DNA from: an uncultured Microbulbifer sp.
Lineage (GTDB): Bacteria; Pseudomonadota; Gammaproteobacteria; Pseudomonadales; Cellvibrionaceae
Assembly: GCF_913055755.1 (NCBI RefSeq)
Contig: NZ_CAJXKH010000038.1
Span: 1 to 33,568, forward strand
DNA length: 33,568 nt
Reading direction: 5' to 3'
Shown: in pieces, positions 8,425 to 15,969 of the stretch
Layout: each line of letters begins with the position of its first letter
How positions within the stretch are numbered: position 1 is the stretch's first letter
Translations under genes and position numbers: made by a program
The notes under the pieces: generated by a model
The model's database searches: none
Told to the model about the DNA's origin: nothing
Seen by the model: the letters and a program-made list of their open reading frames with translations, nothing else

Positions 8425-8694
8425 TCGTTGCCCGAGTGGGGGCGCTCCGGCCCTTCCTCAGAGTCTTTTGGCGCTTGAATGATTGTGACCAATTGGTACC
8501 ATTTCGTCCGGATTTGAACTCCGGCCGGATTCTTTAATACCTGGGTCACAGTGCAGTTGTGCAGTGGATGGGGTAGTATCCGGCCTTTGCAAAAACCGGG
8601 CTCAAGGGATGGGTCCGCTCCGGTACACCGCAGGGAACACACTTATAAACATCGCGCAGAGCCGAATCTTCGGCCCTAAGGTAGTCATAAACAA

Positions 8695-9378
8695 ATGCGG
8701 TTTTTGCCTTTAATCACTATTTTGCTGGCAGTGCAGCTTGTGGCTGGCTGTGAGTTCCAGCCGCATATGAAATCCACTTCGCCGGCGGAAGAGCCCGCTG
8801 AGTCCCCGTCTGAAACCCCGCTGGGTGCCGATCAATGCCCGCCGGTAGAGACGGTGGTGTGTGCCGAGCCCGAGGTAAAGGTGGTGGAGCGGGTGATCGA
8901 GCGCAAATTCGAAAAAGTTGTGGAAGTGCCGGTGGCCAAAGACAAGCTGGTGCTCGGCTCTGAAGAGCTGTTCACGGTTGAACCGGGCGGGGTGCGCCTG
9001 CTCGCACTGATCGACACCGGCGCCGCAACCTGCTCCCTCAGTGTTGAAGAAATGAAACCCTTCGAGCGCGATGGCAGCGACTGGGTGCGCTTCAGACTCC
9101 CGAACGGTGATGACGCCGAGCCGGTAACCATCGAACTTCCCATTGCCCGCCACGTGCGTGTTGCCCGCCCCGGATTCGAGCGGCAGCGGCGCCCGGTGGT
9201 GGCCATGAGCCTTACCGTGGGTGAAGTCACCCATATGGTGGAGGTAAACCTGGTCGAGCGCGGCGATTTTGACTTCCCGCTGCTGGTCGGGCGCAATTTC
9301 CTCAAGGATGCGGCGGTGGTGGATGTCAGCCGCAAGCAGGTGCAGGGCAAGCCGCAGCTGCCATCATTCAGCAAGTAA
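8695..9378 (+). CDS. Retropepsin-like lipoprotein (DUF785, 'ATP-dependent zinc protease' family)
   Basis: First gene of a three-gene cassette. The 227-residue protein starts with a lipoprotein signal ending in LVAGC (Cys19), so it should be anchored in a membrane on the periplasmic side. After a Ser/Pro/Glu-rich linker (about 25-55) and a helical stretch rich in Val/Glu/Lys (60-85), the domain contains ALIDTGAATCSLS with the Asp107-Thr-Gly triad of retropepsin-like aspartic proteases. Further on are the hydrophobic strands VVAMSLTVGEV and FPLLVGRNFLKDAAVVDVS. The family is often named a zinc protease, but the DTG motif speaks for an aspartyl mechanism, probably as a dimer. The next two genes encode its usual partners. 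A weak Shine-Dalgarno (TAAGG) and a small hairpin (8661-8674) precede the ATG. The substrate is unknown. Confidence 0.88.
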   Translation: MRFLPLITILLAVQLVAGCEFQPHMKSTSPAEEPAESPSETPLGADQCPPVETVVCAEPEVKVVERVIERKFEKVVEVPVAKDKLVLGSEELFTVEPGGVRLLALIDTGAATCSLSVEEMKPFERDGSDWVRFRLPNGDDAEPVTIELPIARHVRVARPGFERQRRPVVAMSLTVGEVTHMVEVNLVERGDFDFPLLVGRNFLKDAAVVDVSRKQVQGKPQLPSFSK

Positions 9379-9522
9379 TCTTTTCCATTGCGGGCAATGT
9401 ATAGCGCGGCCAATCGCCGTGCGGATTGCCCGAAACCGTGCCTGTGCACTGGCGAACTGCATGATTACAGGCAAGAATAAGCAGCCAAAAGTTGCAAAAC
9501 CATAACCATTGGGGGTTGGCGA

Positions 9523-11055
9523 ATGTCGCCACGGGCTCAGGTCTATATCCTCGCTGCGCTGCTCGCACTCATGGGCGCCGGTCTCACCGCTTACAAACAT
9601 TTCCAACTGGGCTTCCCGCTGTTGCCCGGGGAGTACCGTACTGTCTGGACCATTGAAGCCAAGGTCGGCTTCGATGCCGAGGGCGGTCCGGTGAAAGCCG
9701 CGCTGACCCTGCCGCGGGCCCAGCGCAATATGGAAGTGCTGGGGGAAACCTTCAGCTCTTCCGGGTACGGTTTCAATGTCATCCATCAGGACGACGAGTA
9801 CCGCGCCGTGTGGGCGCGCCGTGCGGCTTCCGGGGCGCAATCACTGTTTTATCAGCTGGATGTTCACCAGACCCCGGGCGCGGCACTGGAACAGCCGCTG
9901 GACCTCAGTACACAGGTCACCAAGCCATTCCTCGGCGCCCGCGAGCAGGAAGCGGTACGGCTGGCGATTTTTTCCCTGGTGGATACCGCCCGCGAGCGAT
10001 CGTCCGACACCCGGACCTTCACTTCCGAGCTGCTGACCGCGCTTGGCGATACCCGCAATCAGGACCGCAACCTGATCTTCGGCTATTACAAGAATCGCTC
10101 GCTGGTGGATGTGGCGCTGCTGGTGCTGGCAGTGGCGGATATTCCCGCCCACCGCATTCGCGGGCTCTACCTGGAAGATGACCGCCGCCGCCTGGACCCG
10201 GAAGACCTGCTGGAAATTTACGATGGCAAACGCTGGGTCGTGTTCGAGCCGGTGAGTGGTTCACCCGGTGTGCCGAAGAACTTTTTTATCTGGCAGCGCG
10301 GTGGCAAGAGCCTGCTGGACGTGGAAGGCGGGCGCAATTCCGGCGTCACCTTCTCGGTGATTTCCAATGACGTGCCGGCCCGCGATGTGGCCATGCTGAG
10401 TACCAGCCAGGAGAAAGAAGCGCTGGTGGATTTCTCCATCTACAGCCTGCCGATCGAGCAGCAGAGCATCTTCAAACTGATCCTGCTGGTGCCTGTGGGG
10501 GCACTGGTGGTGGTGCTGTTGCGGGTATTCATCGGCCTGCGCACTTCCGGCACCTTTATGCCGGTGCTGCTGGCGATTGCCTTTATCGAGACCCAGCTGC
10601 TTACCGGCCTGTCGATTTTCGTCCTGATCCTGATCCTCGGCCTGTGGGTGCGCTTCTATCTCAGCCGCCTGAACCTGTTGCTGGTGGCGAGGATTGCCGC
10701 GGTCGTGGTGACGGTGGTGATATTGATGGGCGCCATCAGCGTGGTGAGCTTCAAGCTGGGTATCGAACAGGCGCTGACGGTGACCTTCTTCCCGATGATC
10801 ATTCTCGCCTGGACCATCGAGCGCATGTCCATCGTGTGGGAGGAAGACGGTCCCTACGAAGTGGTCATCCAGGCTGGCGGCAGCCTGCTGGTGGCGGTAC
10901 TCGCCTGGTGGGTAATGACCAACCGCTATATTGAGCACTGGACCTTCAACTTCCCGGAACTGCTGCTGGTATTGCTGGGGGTGATTCTGATCATTGGCAA
11001 TTACACCGGCTTCCGGCTCGGTGAACTGGCGCGCTTCCGCCAGCTGGTGCGCTGA
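9523..11055 (+). CDS. Inactive transglutaminase family protein with 7 TM helices
   Basis: Second gene of the cassette; 510 residues, inner membrane. One TM helix at about residues 5-25 leads into a large periplasmic part (about 26-300). This holds a transglutaminase-like fold at about 185-255 (SLVDVALLVLAVADIPAHRIRGLYL, then LLEIYDGKRWVVFEP). Where active transglutaminases have the nucleophilic Cys and the catalytic His, this protein has Leu or Ser and no matching His, so it is predicted to be inactive and may bind a peptide instead. From about 310 to 500 there are roughly seven hydrophobic helices with short loops. The stop codon overlaps the next gene's start in TGATG, so the two are translationally coupled. 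Domain names follow Pfam Transglut_i_TM and 7TM_transglut as I recall them. Confidence 0.88.
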   Translation: MSPRAQVYILAALLALMGAGLTAYKHFQLGFPLLPGEYRTVWTIEAKVGFDAEGGPVKAALTLPRAQRNMEVLGETFSSSGYGFNVIHQDDEYRAVWARRAASGAQSLFYQLDVHQTPGAALEQPLDLSTQVTKPFLGAREQEAVRLAIFSLVDTARERSSDTRTFTSELLTALGDTRNQDRNLIFGYYKNRSLVDVALLVLAVADIPAHRIRGLYLEDDRRRLDPEDLLEIYDGKRWVVFEPVSGSPGVPKNFFIWQRGGKSLLDVEGGRNSGVTFSVISNDVPARDVAMLSTSQEKEALVDFSIYSLPIEQQSIFKLILLVPVGALVVVLLRVFIGLRTSGTFMPVLLAIAFIETQLLTGLSIFVLILILGLWVRFYLSRLNLLLVARIAAVVVTVVILMGAISVVSFKLGIEQALTVTFFPMIILAWTIERMSIVWEEDGPYEVVIQAGGSLLVAVLAWWVMTNRYIEHWTFNFPELLLVLLGVILIIGNYTGFRLGELARFRQLVR

Positions 11056-12032
11056 TGCAACTGCCATCTTTCCTGCGCGGCGGGCTGGTTTCCCCGTTCA
11101 CCCTGCGCAAGATGGGGGTGCTGGGGATGAATGCGCGCAATGTGCGGTACATTGCCCGCTATAACGACCGCGACAGATACCCCATCGTCGATGACAAACT
11201 GAACACCAAGCGCGCGGCCAAGCGCGCGCGCATTCCGGTTCCGGAGCTGATTGCAGCCTTCGAGACACAGCCCAGCCGGGCCCGCGTCATGGAAGTGATC
11301 GGGCCGCTGCAGCAATTCGTGATCAAGCCGGCGCGCGGCTCCGGGGGCAAGGGCATCCTGGTGATCGTCGGGCGCGATGGCGAGGATTACCTCAAGCCCT
11401 CCGGTGCCCACGTTACCGCGCTGGATATCCAGCGGCACGTGAGCAATATCCACAGCGGCCTTTACAGCCTGGGCGGCAAGCCGGACCGGGTCATGATCGA
11501 GGCGCTGGTGGATTTCGATCCGATTTTCGACAAATACTCGTTCGAGGGTGTGCCGGATATTCGCGTGATCGTATTTCGCGGATTCCCGGTAATGGCGATG
11601 CTGCGCTGTTCCACCCACTCCTCCGACGGCAAGGCCAACCTGCACCAGGGTGCGGTGGGGGTCGGGATTGATCTGGCCACCGGCAAGTCCTGCCATGCGG
11701 TACAGCGGGGGGTGCGTATCCACAAGCACCCGGATACGGAAATGCCGTTTTCCGATCTTGTGGTGCCGGGCTGGACGGACCTGGTCAAGCTCGCCGCCAG
11801 TTGTTACGAGATGACGGGCCTCGGTTACCTGGGTTGCGATATCGTGCTCGACCGCAAGCGCGGCCCGTTGCTGCTCGAGGCCAATGCCCGCCCCGGTCTC
11901 GCGATCCAGATTGCCAACGGTATCGGCCTGCGCACGCGGCTCGAACATATCGAGCGCATGGATATCGAACACTTTGAAAAGAATGTGGATGAGCGGGTCG
12001 AATACTCCATGGACTATTTCGCCAGCCGCTAG
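11055..12032 (+). CDS. Alpha-L-glutamate ligase-like protein (RimK-related ATP-grasp)
   Basis: Third gene of the cassette; a cytosolic ATP-grasp enzyme of 325 residues. It is expected to form an amide bond between a carboxylate, probably glutamate or a peptide end, and an amine, with ATP hydrolysis through an acyl phosphate. The ATP-grasp core shows FVIKPARGSGGKGILVI (lysine and glycine loop, about residues 93-109), the arginine-rich strand VIVFRGFPVMAMLRC, and LLLEANARPGLAIQIANGIG with the Mg-binding Glu and Asn near residue 275. It resembles RimK but belongs to the distinct RimK-related ligase family found with the inactive transglutaminase and DTG protease genes. It overlaps the upstream gene by 1 nt (TGATG) and ends at a strong bidirectional terminator. 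The substrate is unknown. Confidence 0.88.
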   Translation: MQLPSFLRGGLVSPFTLRKMGVLGMNARNVRYIARYNDRDRYPIVDDKLNTKRAAKRARIPVPELIAAFETQPSRARVMEVIGPLQQFVIKPARGSGGKGILVIVGRDGEDYLKPSGAHVTALDIQRHVSNIHSGLYSLGGKPDRVMIEALVDFDPIFDKYSFEGVPDIRVIVFRGFPVMAMLRCSTHSSDGKANLHQGAVGVGIDLATGKSCHAVQRGVRIHKHPDTEMPFSDLVVPGWTDLVKLAASCYEMTGLGYLGCDIVLDRKRGPLLLEANARPGLAIQIANGIGLRTRLEHIERMDIEHFEKNVDERVEYSMDYFASR

Positions 12033-12072
12033 CTGGGGCCCGGGCCACTCACAGAAAAATCCTTACCCATAA

Positions 12073-12100
12073 AAAAAGCGGCCCAATTGGGCCGCTTTTT
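12073..12100. terminator. Bidirectional intrinsic terminator between convergent genes
   Basis: A perfect 28-nt palindrome: an A run, a 10-bp GC-rich stem (12077-12086 with 12087-12096) and a T run. It has U tracts on both strands and sits between the stop of the ATP-grasp gene (+) and the stop of the desaturase gene (-). Confidence 0.92.
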
Positions 12101-12117
12101 CGTTTCCGTCGCAGTTT

Positions 12118-13263
12118 TTACGCTGCAACCGGAGCCAGGTGGAACTGGCCCATCATGATCTGCAGGCGCTTGCGCTGCATCTTCAGGCTGTATTCCAGCT
12201 CTTTCACCCGGGTGCGAATGGTGGCGTTTTCCCACTTGGTTACCAGGCGTTCGCGGGCATTTTCATAGCGCTGCTGCTGCAGTGCCTTCCACTCGGTAAG
12301 GGAAGCGGAGAAATCCTGGGCTTCCCGCTCCAGCAACTGTTTCCAGCTTTCCTTGTGCTTGGAGTTTTCCAGCTTCTGCTCCGCGCGCTTGAATTGCATG
12401 GTCAGCATGGCGCGCTGAATGCGCATTGCCGGCACTGTCTTCAGGTTGCGCGCCAGCCCCAGCCAGCTTGCGGTCTTGATCAGCCACTTGGTGGGATCCC
12501 ACTGGTACCAGCGGATGCCGTTGCGGTAATCGGTCTGAAAAATGTGGTGGTAGTTGTGGTAGCCCTCACCAAAAGTGAAAAACGCCAGCAGGTCATTGTC
12601 GCGGGCAGTGTTTTCGTCGGTATAGGGGCGACGGCCCCAGATGTGGGCCAGGGAATTGATGAAGAAGGTGGTGTGGTGGTTGACCACAATGCGCAGTACA
12701 CCCGCCAGCAGCAGCATGCCGATCACGTCGCCGGTCAGCAGGCCCAGTACCAGGGGGACACCAATGTTCATCGCCAGGGTAACGGGGATGTAGTGGTTGT
12801 GCTGCCACATCACGATCTTGTCCCGCTGCAGGTCCTTGGCGTTGTCAAAGTCCACCGCACCGCTGGGGTATTCACGCAGCATCCAGCCGATATGGGAGAA
12901 CCAGAAGCCGCGGTTGGCGGAGTAGGGGTCCTGGTCGTTGTCGTCGCAGTGGCGGTGATGGCGGCGGTGACCGGAACACCAGATCAGGGCACTGTTCTGC
13001 AGTGCTGCGGCGCCGAACAGGGCGAAAAACAGGCGCAGGGACCAGTGTGCTTCATAGGTGCGGTGAGACCAGAGGCGGTGGTAACCCGCAGTAATCGAGA
13101 ATCCACAGAAAGCGCCCAGTACCGCGAATGCCAGCCACTGGTACCAGTGGTAGCCGACCAGGATGCCGTACAGGGGCACCAGGACCAGGGCAGCCAGGCC
13201 GGTGCTGGCGAACAGAATGGTCGTCAGCCAGATCCGGGGGGCTTCTTGGGGAGCAGTGTTCAT
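12118..13263 (-). CDS. Acyl-CoA (delta-9 type) fatty acid desaturase
   Basis: An integral membrane di-iron enzyme that puts a cis double bond into saturated acyl chains, adjusting membrane fluidity. The 381-residue protein has the three histidine boxes of acyl-CoA desaturases: HRLWSH (62-67), HRRHH (99-103) and HNYHH (236-240), plus the extra conserved His/Asn in VVNHHTTFFINS. Paired hydrophobic hairpins lie at about 12-60 and 155-195. The segment from 281 to the end is a charged, Lys/Arg/Gln-rich, probably coiled-coil extension. The start is ATG at 13263-13261 with AAGG about 9 nt upstream; the frame is open 26 codons further, but that part looks non-coding. It resembles Pseudomonas DesB/DesC, but which one I cannot say. 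Confidence 0.9.
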   Translation of the reverse strand: MNTAPQEAPRIWLTTILFASTGLAALVLVPLYGILVGYHWYQWLAFAVLGAFCGFSITAGYHRLWSHRTYEAHWSLRLFFALFGAAALQNSALIWCSGHRRHHRHCDDNDQDPYSANRGFWFSHIGWMLREYPSGAVDFDNAKDLQRDKIVMWQHNHYIPVTLAMNIGVPLVLGLLTGDVIGMLLLAGVLRIVVNHHTTFFINSLAHIWGRRPYTDENTARDNDLLAFFTFGEGYHNYHHIFQTDYRNGIRWYQWDPTKWLIKTASWLGLARNLKTVPAMRIQRAMLTMQFKRAEQKLENSKHKESWKQLLEREAQDFSASLTEWKALQQQRYENARERLVTKWENATIRTRVKELEYSLKMQRKRLQIMMGQFHLAPVAA

Positions 13264-13632
13264 AGTTACAACCTTACGTGAGCCTAAATCCATTGCTTGG
13301 GCCAGCTGGCGCGAGTTGAACCCGGCGGCCTGGTGCATCACACACCAGCCATATGGCCTTTTGCAGAGCGTGAATCCTAGCGCAGATGCACCGGTCTGGC
13401 ATCTTCCCTAAAGGACAGCGGCGGCAAAAGTGAGAATAGATAGTCAGTTATTTTCGTAAAGTTAGGTTGGCGCTCCGTTTTGGTGCGTGGCGGGAATTTT
13501 GCGTTCACTGTTGGGTCAAGCGCTGTCATATTGCGGTCATAACCGGGTTCTTGGTATGGCGTGTCGCGAAAGGCGGGGCCTGTTTAGGTTGTTTTTTATT
13601 CGATATGGCCTTTTTTACTCTTTTTAAAAAGT

Positions 13633-13648
13633 TGGCACGCCAGTTGCT
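13633..13648 (+). promoter_or_regulatory. Consensus sigma-54 (RpoN) promoter
   Basis: TTGGCACG-N4-TTGCT: TGGCAC at 13633-13638 and TTGCT at 13644-13648, with the exact -24 GG / -12 GC spacing of the sigma-54 consensus. A start site is expected near 13658-13660. I could not identify the enhancer-binding site upstream; no clear NtrC-, CbrB- or LuxO-type palindrome stands out in 13380-13620. Confidence 0.85.
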
Positions 13649-13657
13649 TTATCTATT

Positions 13658-13780
13658 GCGTGGGCCAATGGCCCGCGCTCCGGGAAACCATCACGGGTTA
13701 TGGCAACTGTTGATAATGCGTGACTTCCCGTTTTCTCTCATCATCGCTATTTTGGGCCCCGCTTTGCGGGGCCTTTTTTT
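13658..13780 (+). ncRNA. Predicted sigma-54-dependent small RNA
   Basis: A transcription unit of about 123 nt bounded by the sigma-54 promoter and a strong intrinsic terminator. From the expected 5' end there is a 9-bp hairpin (13658-13666 with 13670-13678, one G-U pair). An interrupted long stem-loop follows: 13681-13686 with 13725-13730, 13691-13695 with 13719-13723, 13698-13701 with 13713-13716, closed by CAAC/GTTG. Next come a pyrimidine-rich single-stranded linker (13731-13753) and the terminator hairpin. No ORF with a ribosome binding site fits inside. The plan resembles other sigma-54-driven small RNAs (Qrr, CrcZ, NrsZ), but I recognise neither the Qrr core nor CrcZ-like A-rich motifs. 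An alternative reading is an attenuated leader of the downstream kinase gene. Confidence 0.68.
13755..13780 (+). terminator. Strong intrinsic terminator of the predicted small RNA
   Basis: An 8-bp GC stem (13755-13762 with 13766-13773), a 3-nt loop and seven T residues (13774-13780). It lies upstream of the kinase gene, which argues that the kinase ORF does not start before it and that the upstream transcript ends here. Confidence 0.93.
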
Positions 13781-13854
13781 ATCCGCCAATTAGTGATTCA
13801 CTAACCGCTGACCATTCCAAAACTGCGCCACGCTGTGGCCCTGGCGTCAATACG

Positions 13855-15861
13855 GTGTCCAATCCAGTTATTTCCAAATCGGTTGCCACAGGACTCTGTC
13901 TCGCTACAAGCGGTGAGCTGGAGAACCTGGATCCCAAACAGGCGATAGTGCAGGCAGAGTACCTGCAGGGCCTGTTATTGAGTGCGGAGCGGGGAATCTG
14001 GGAGTGGCATCCCGCAACGGGAGCACAACACGCGGTCGGTAATTTCTGGCTGCAATTCCACAAGGATCCCGAGCTGGCACTGAGCAATGTCTGGACCGGT
14101 GAGTTGAGCCAGGTGCACTCCGAGGACCGGGACGCGCTGCTGGCGGTGCGCCATCGCCTCTGTGAGCAGGGCGGGCAGGTCGATACCACCATTCGCGCCT
14201 ACTCCGTGAACGGGCAGCCGATGTGGCTGCGGTTGTGGGGGCGAACCTATACCGATGATCGCGGTGAACGCTTTTACCTGGGTGGCTGTACCGATTACAG
14301 CGAACCGCTCGCCGCGCGCTACCTGTCCTATTTCTCCGGAGAGCGCTTTCATTACGCGCTCGAAGCGGTGGGGGACGGGCTCTGGGAGTGGGACCTGCGC
14401 GTCGATGAAATAGTGATCGACAGTATTTGCTGGCGCATGCTGGGCTATACCCGGGGCAAGCACGATACCGACGCGCGCGCGGGCCTCGCGCGCTGGAAAT
14501 CCCACATGTTGCGGGAGGATTATCCGGCGGTCAGGCAGGCCATGGATGACCATGTGCGCGAAGAGTTGCCGCTGGATGTCGAGTTCCGCCTGAAACACCG
14601 GGATGGCAGTGTCATTTGGGTGCGCTGCCGCGGCAAACTGCAGCGGGACAGTGCCGGGCGGCCGCTGCGAGTGGTCGGCACCCTGCAGGATGTGACTGCC
14701 AGGCGCAAAGAGCAGATACGCCAGGAAGAGGAGCTGCAGCGCCTGCGGGCAGAGAGCCACGAGCGCTCGGAGTTGCTGTCCAGCCTGAGCCATGAGTTGC
14801 GCACCCCGCTGAATGCGATTCTCGGTTACAGCCGGATGGTGGAGATGGATCGCAGCCTGAACCCGGACCAGCGCCAGCGCCTGCTGGAAATCCGCAAGGC
14901 GGGACAGCACCTGCTGCATCTGGTGGGCGACGTACTCGACCTCGCCAGGATCGACAGCAATCGCCTGGCACCCTCTATCGAGCCAGTGCAGCCCGCGACC
15001 CTGGTGCGCGATTGCCGCCAGTTGCTGGATCCGCTGGCAAAAACCCGCAAGGTCAGTCTCATTTTCGAGGCGCTGGGTTGGGACGGCGCCTTCATCCTGG
15101 CGGATCCGACGCGCTTCAAGCAGGTGGTTCTGAACCTGGTGGGCAACGCAATCAAATACAATCGCGACAATGGCCGAGTTGTCATCAATTTTGCACCCCA
15201 GGCAGAGGGGTGGCTGCGACTTTCGGTACTGGATACCGGCCAGGGAATTGCGAAAGAAAGGTTCAATGAAGTGTTTGAGCCGTTTAATCGGCTGGGCGCA
15301 GAGAGTAGCCAGATAGAAGGTACCGGTGTGGGCCTGGCAATCGCCCGCCAGCTGACGGAGGCGATGGGCGGGCGTATCGGCTTCGACAGCGAGGAGGGAC
15401 AGGGCTCGGTATTCTGGATCGAATTCCGGATGATCGACGCCCCCGAAGAAGTCCTGCAGATGGCACCGAGGCCCGACTACAGTCGCATGTTGCCACAGTG
15501 CAAGGTGTTGTATGTTGCCGGCCGCTCATCCGCCGCCGCGTACCTGAAAAACATTTTGTCGGATGTAACCCAGGTTGAAGTGAATATTGTCGAGGATGCG
15601 ATGAAGGGTATTTTCACCGCGCGCACCATGTCCCCGGATGTGATCCTGTTCGATGGCGATATCCCGGGCATTGCAGCGGCGGAATTTGTCGCGATCCTGC
15701 GCAGTGATAATGCTGCGCAAAGGGTGCCCCTGATTGCGGTGGATGACAAACACCGCCACGGCGCCGATGTTCGCCTGCCCACAAGCTTTGATCTCAACCT
15801 GGTGGCGGAAAAGCTCCGCTACTGCCTGCACCGCGCCGGGAGCGGCCAGGACGACCGCTAA
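13855..15861 (+). CDS. PAS-PAS hybrid-like sensor histidine kinase with degenerate receiver
   Basis: A soluble, cytosolic sensor kinase of about 668 residues without TM segments. The order is a PAS-like domain (about 25-150, GIWEWHPATG), a second PAS/PAC (about 160-290, GDGLWEWDLR to VVGTLQDVTARRKEQ), and HisKA with H box SLSHELRTPLN (His313). An HATPase domain follows with N box LNLVGNAIKYN (Asn431), G1 DTGQGIA and G2 GTGVGLAIA. The C-terminal 115 residues have a receiver-like fold with Asp600 in VILFDGD, but the N-terminal acidic pair is replaced (LYVAGRS) and the Lys-Pro is missing, so phosphotransfer through it is doubtful. The frame opens at 13720 but would run through the terminator; I therefore use the in-frame GTG at 13855, with modest certainty. 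No response regulator is adjacent. Confidence 0.85.
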   Translation: MSNPVISKSVATGLCLATSGELENLDPKQAIVQAEYLQGLLLSAERGIWEWHPATGAQHAVGNFWLQFHKDPELALSNVWTGELSQVHSEDRDALLAVRHRLCEQGGQVDTTIRAYSVNGQPMWLRLWGRTYTDDRGERFYLGGCTDYSEPLAARYLSYFSGERFHYALEAVGDGLWEWDLRVDEIVIDSICWRMLGYTRGKHDTDARAGLARWKSHMLREDYPAVRQAMDDHVREELPLDVEFRLKHRDGSVIWVRCRGKLQRDSAGRPLRVVGTLQDVTARRKEQIRQEEELQRLRAESHERSELLSSLSHELRTPLNAILGYSRMVEMDRSLNPDQRQRLLEIRKAGQHLLHLVGDVLDLARIDSNRLAPSIEPVQPATLVRDCRQLLDPLAKTRKVSLIFEALGWDGAFILADPTRFKQVVLNLVGNAIKYNRDNGRVVINFAPQAEGWLRLSVLDTGQGIAKERFNEVFEPFNRLGAESSQIEGTGVGLAIARQLTEAMGGRIGFDSEEGQGSVFWIEFRMIDAPEEVLQMAPRPDYSRMLPQCKVLYVAGRSSAAAYLKNILSDVTQVEVNIVEDAMKGIFTARTMSPDVILFDGDIPGIAAAEFVAILRSDNAAQRVPLIAVDDKHRHGADVRLPTSFDLNLVAEKLRYCLHRAGSGQDDR

Positions 15862-15969
15862 CAAAGCGATAGCGCCTGGAGATACAGCGCTAGGAAATAA
15901 CGGTGCCAGGGGGAAGCGCTGGTGTCTGAATCTGGATTCAAATAACAACACAAGGGTGTGTGCCACGAG

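Noticed and set aside
13658..13780. The small RNA as a Qrr or CrcZ homolog
   Set aside because: I see no Qrr core sequence (the conserved central stretch of Vibrio Qrr RNAs) and no repeated A-rich CrcZ motifs; only the sigma-54 plan is shared.
13467..13793. 108-codon ORF across the sigma-54 promoter and predicted small RNA
   Set aside because: It runs through a consensus promoter and a strong terminator, has no good ribosome binding site, and its hydrophobic residues come from T-rich runs.
13720..13854. Upstream extension of the histidine kinase frame
   Set aside because: It would place the intrinsic terminator inside the coding start; the residues there are not PAS-like.
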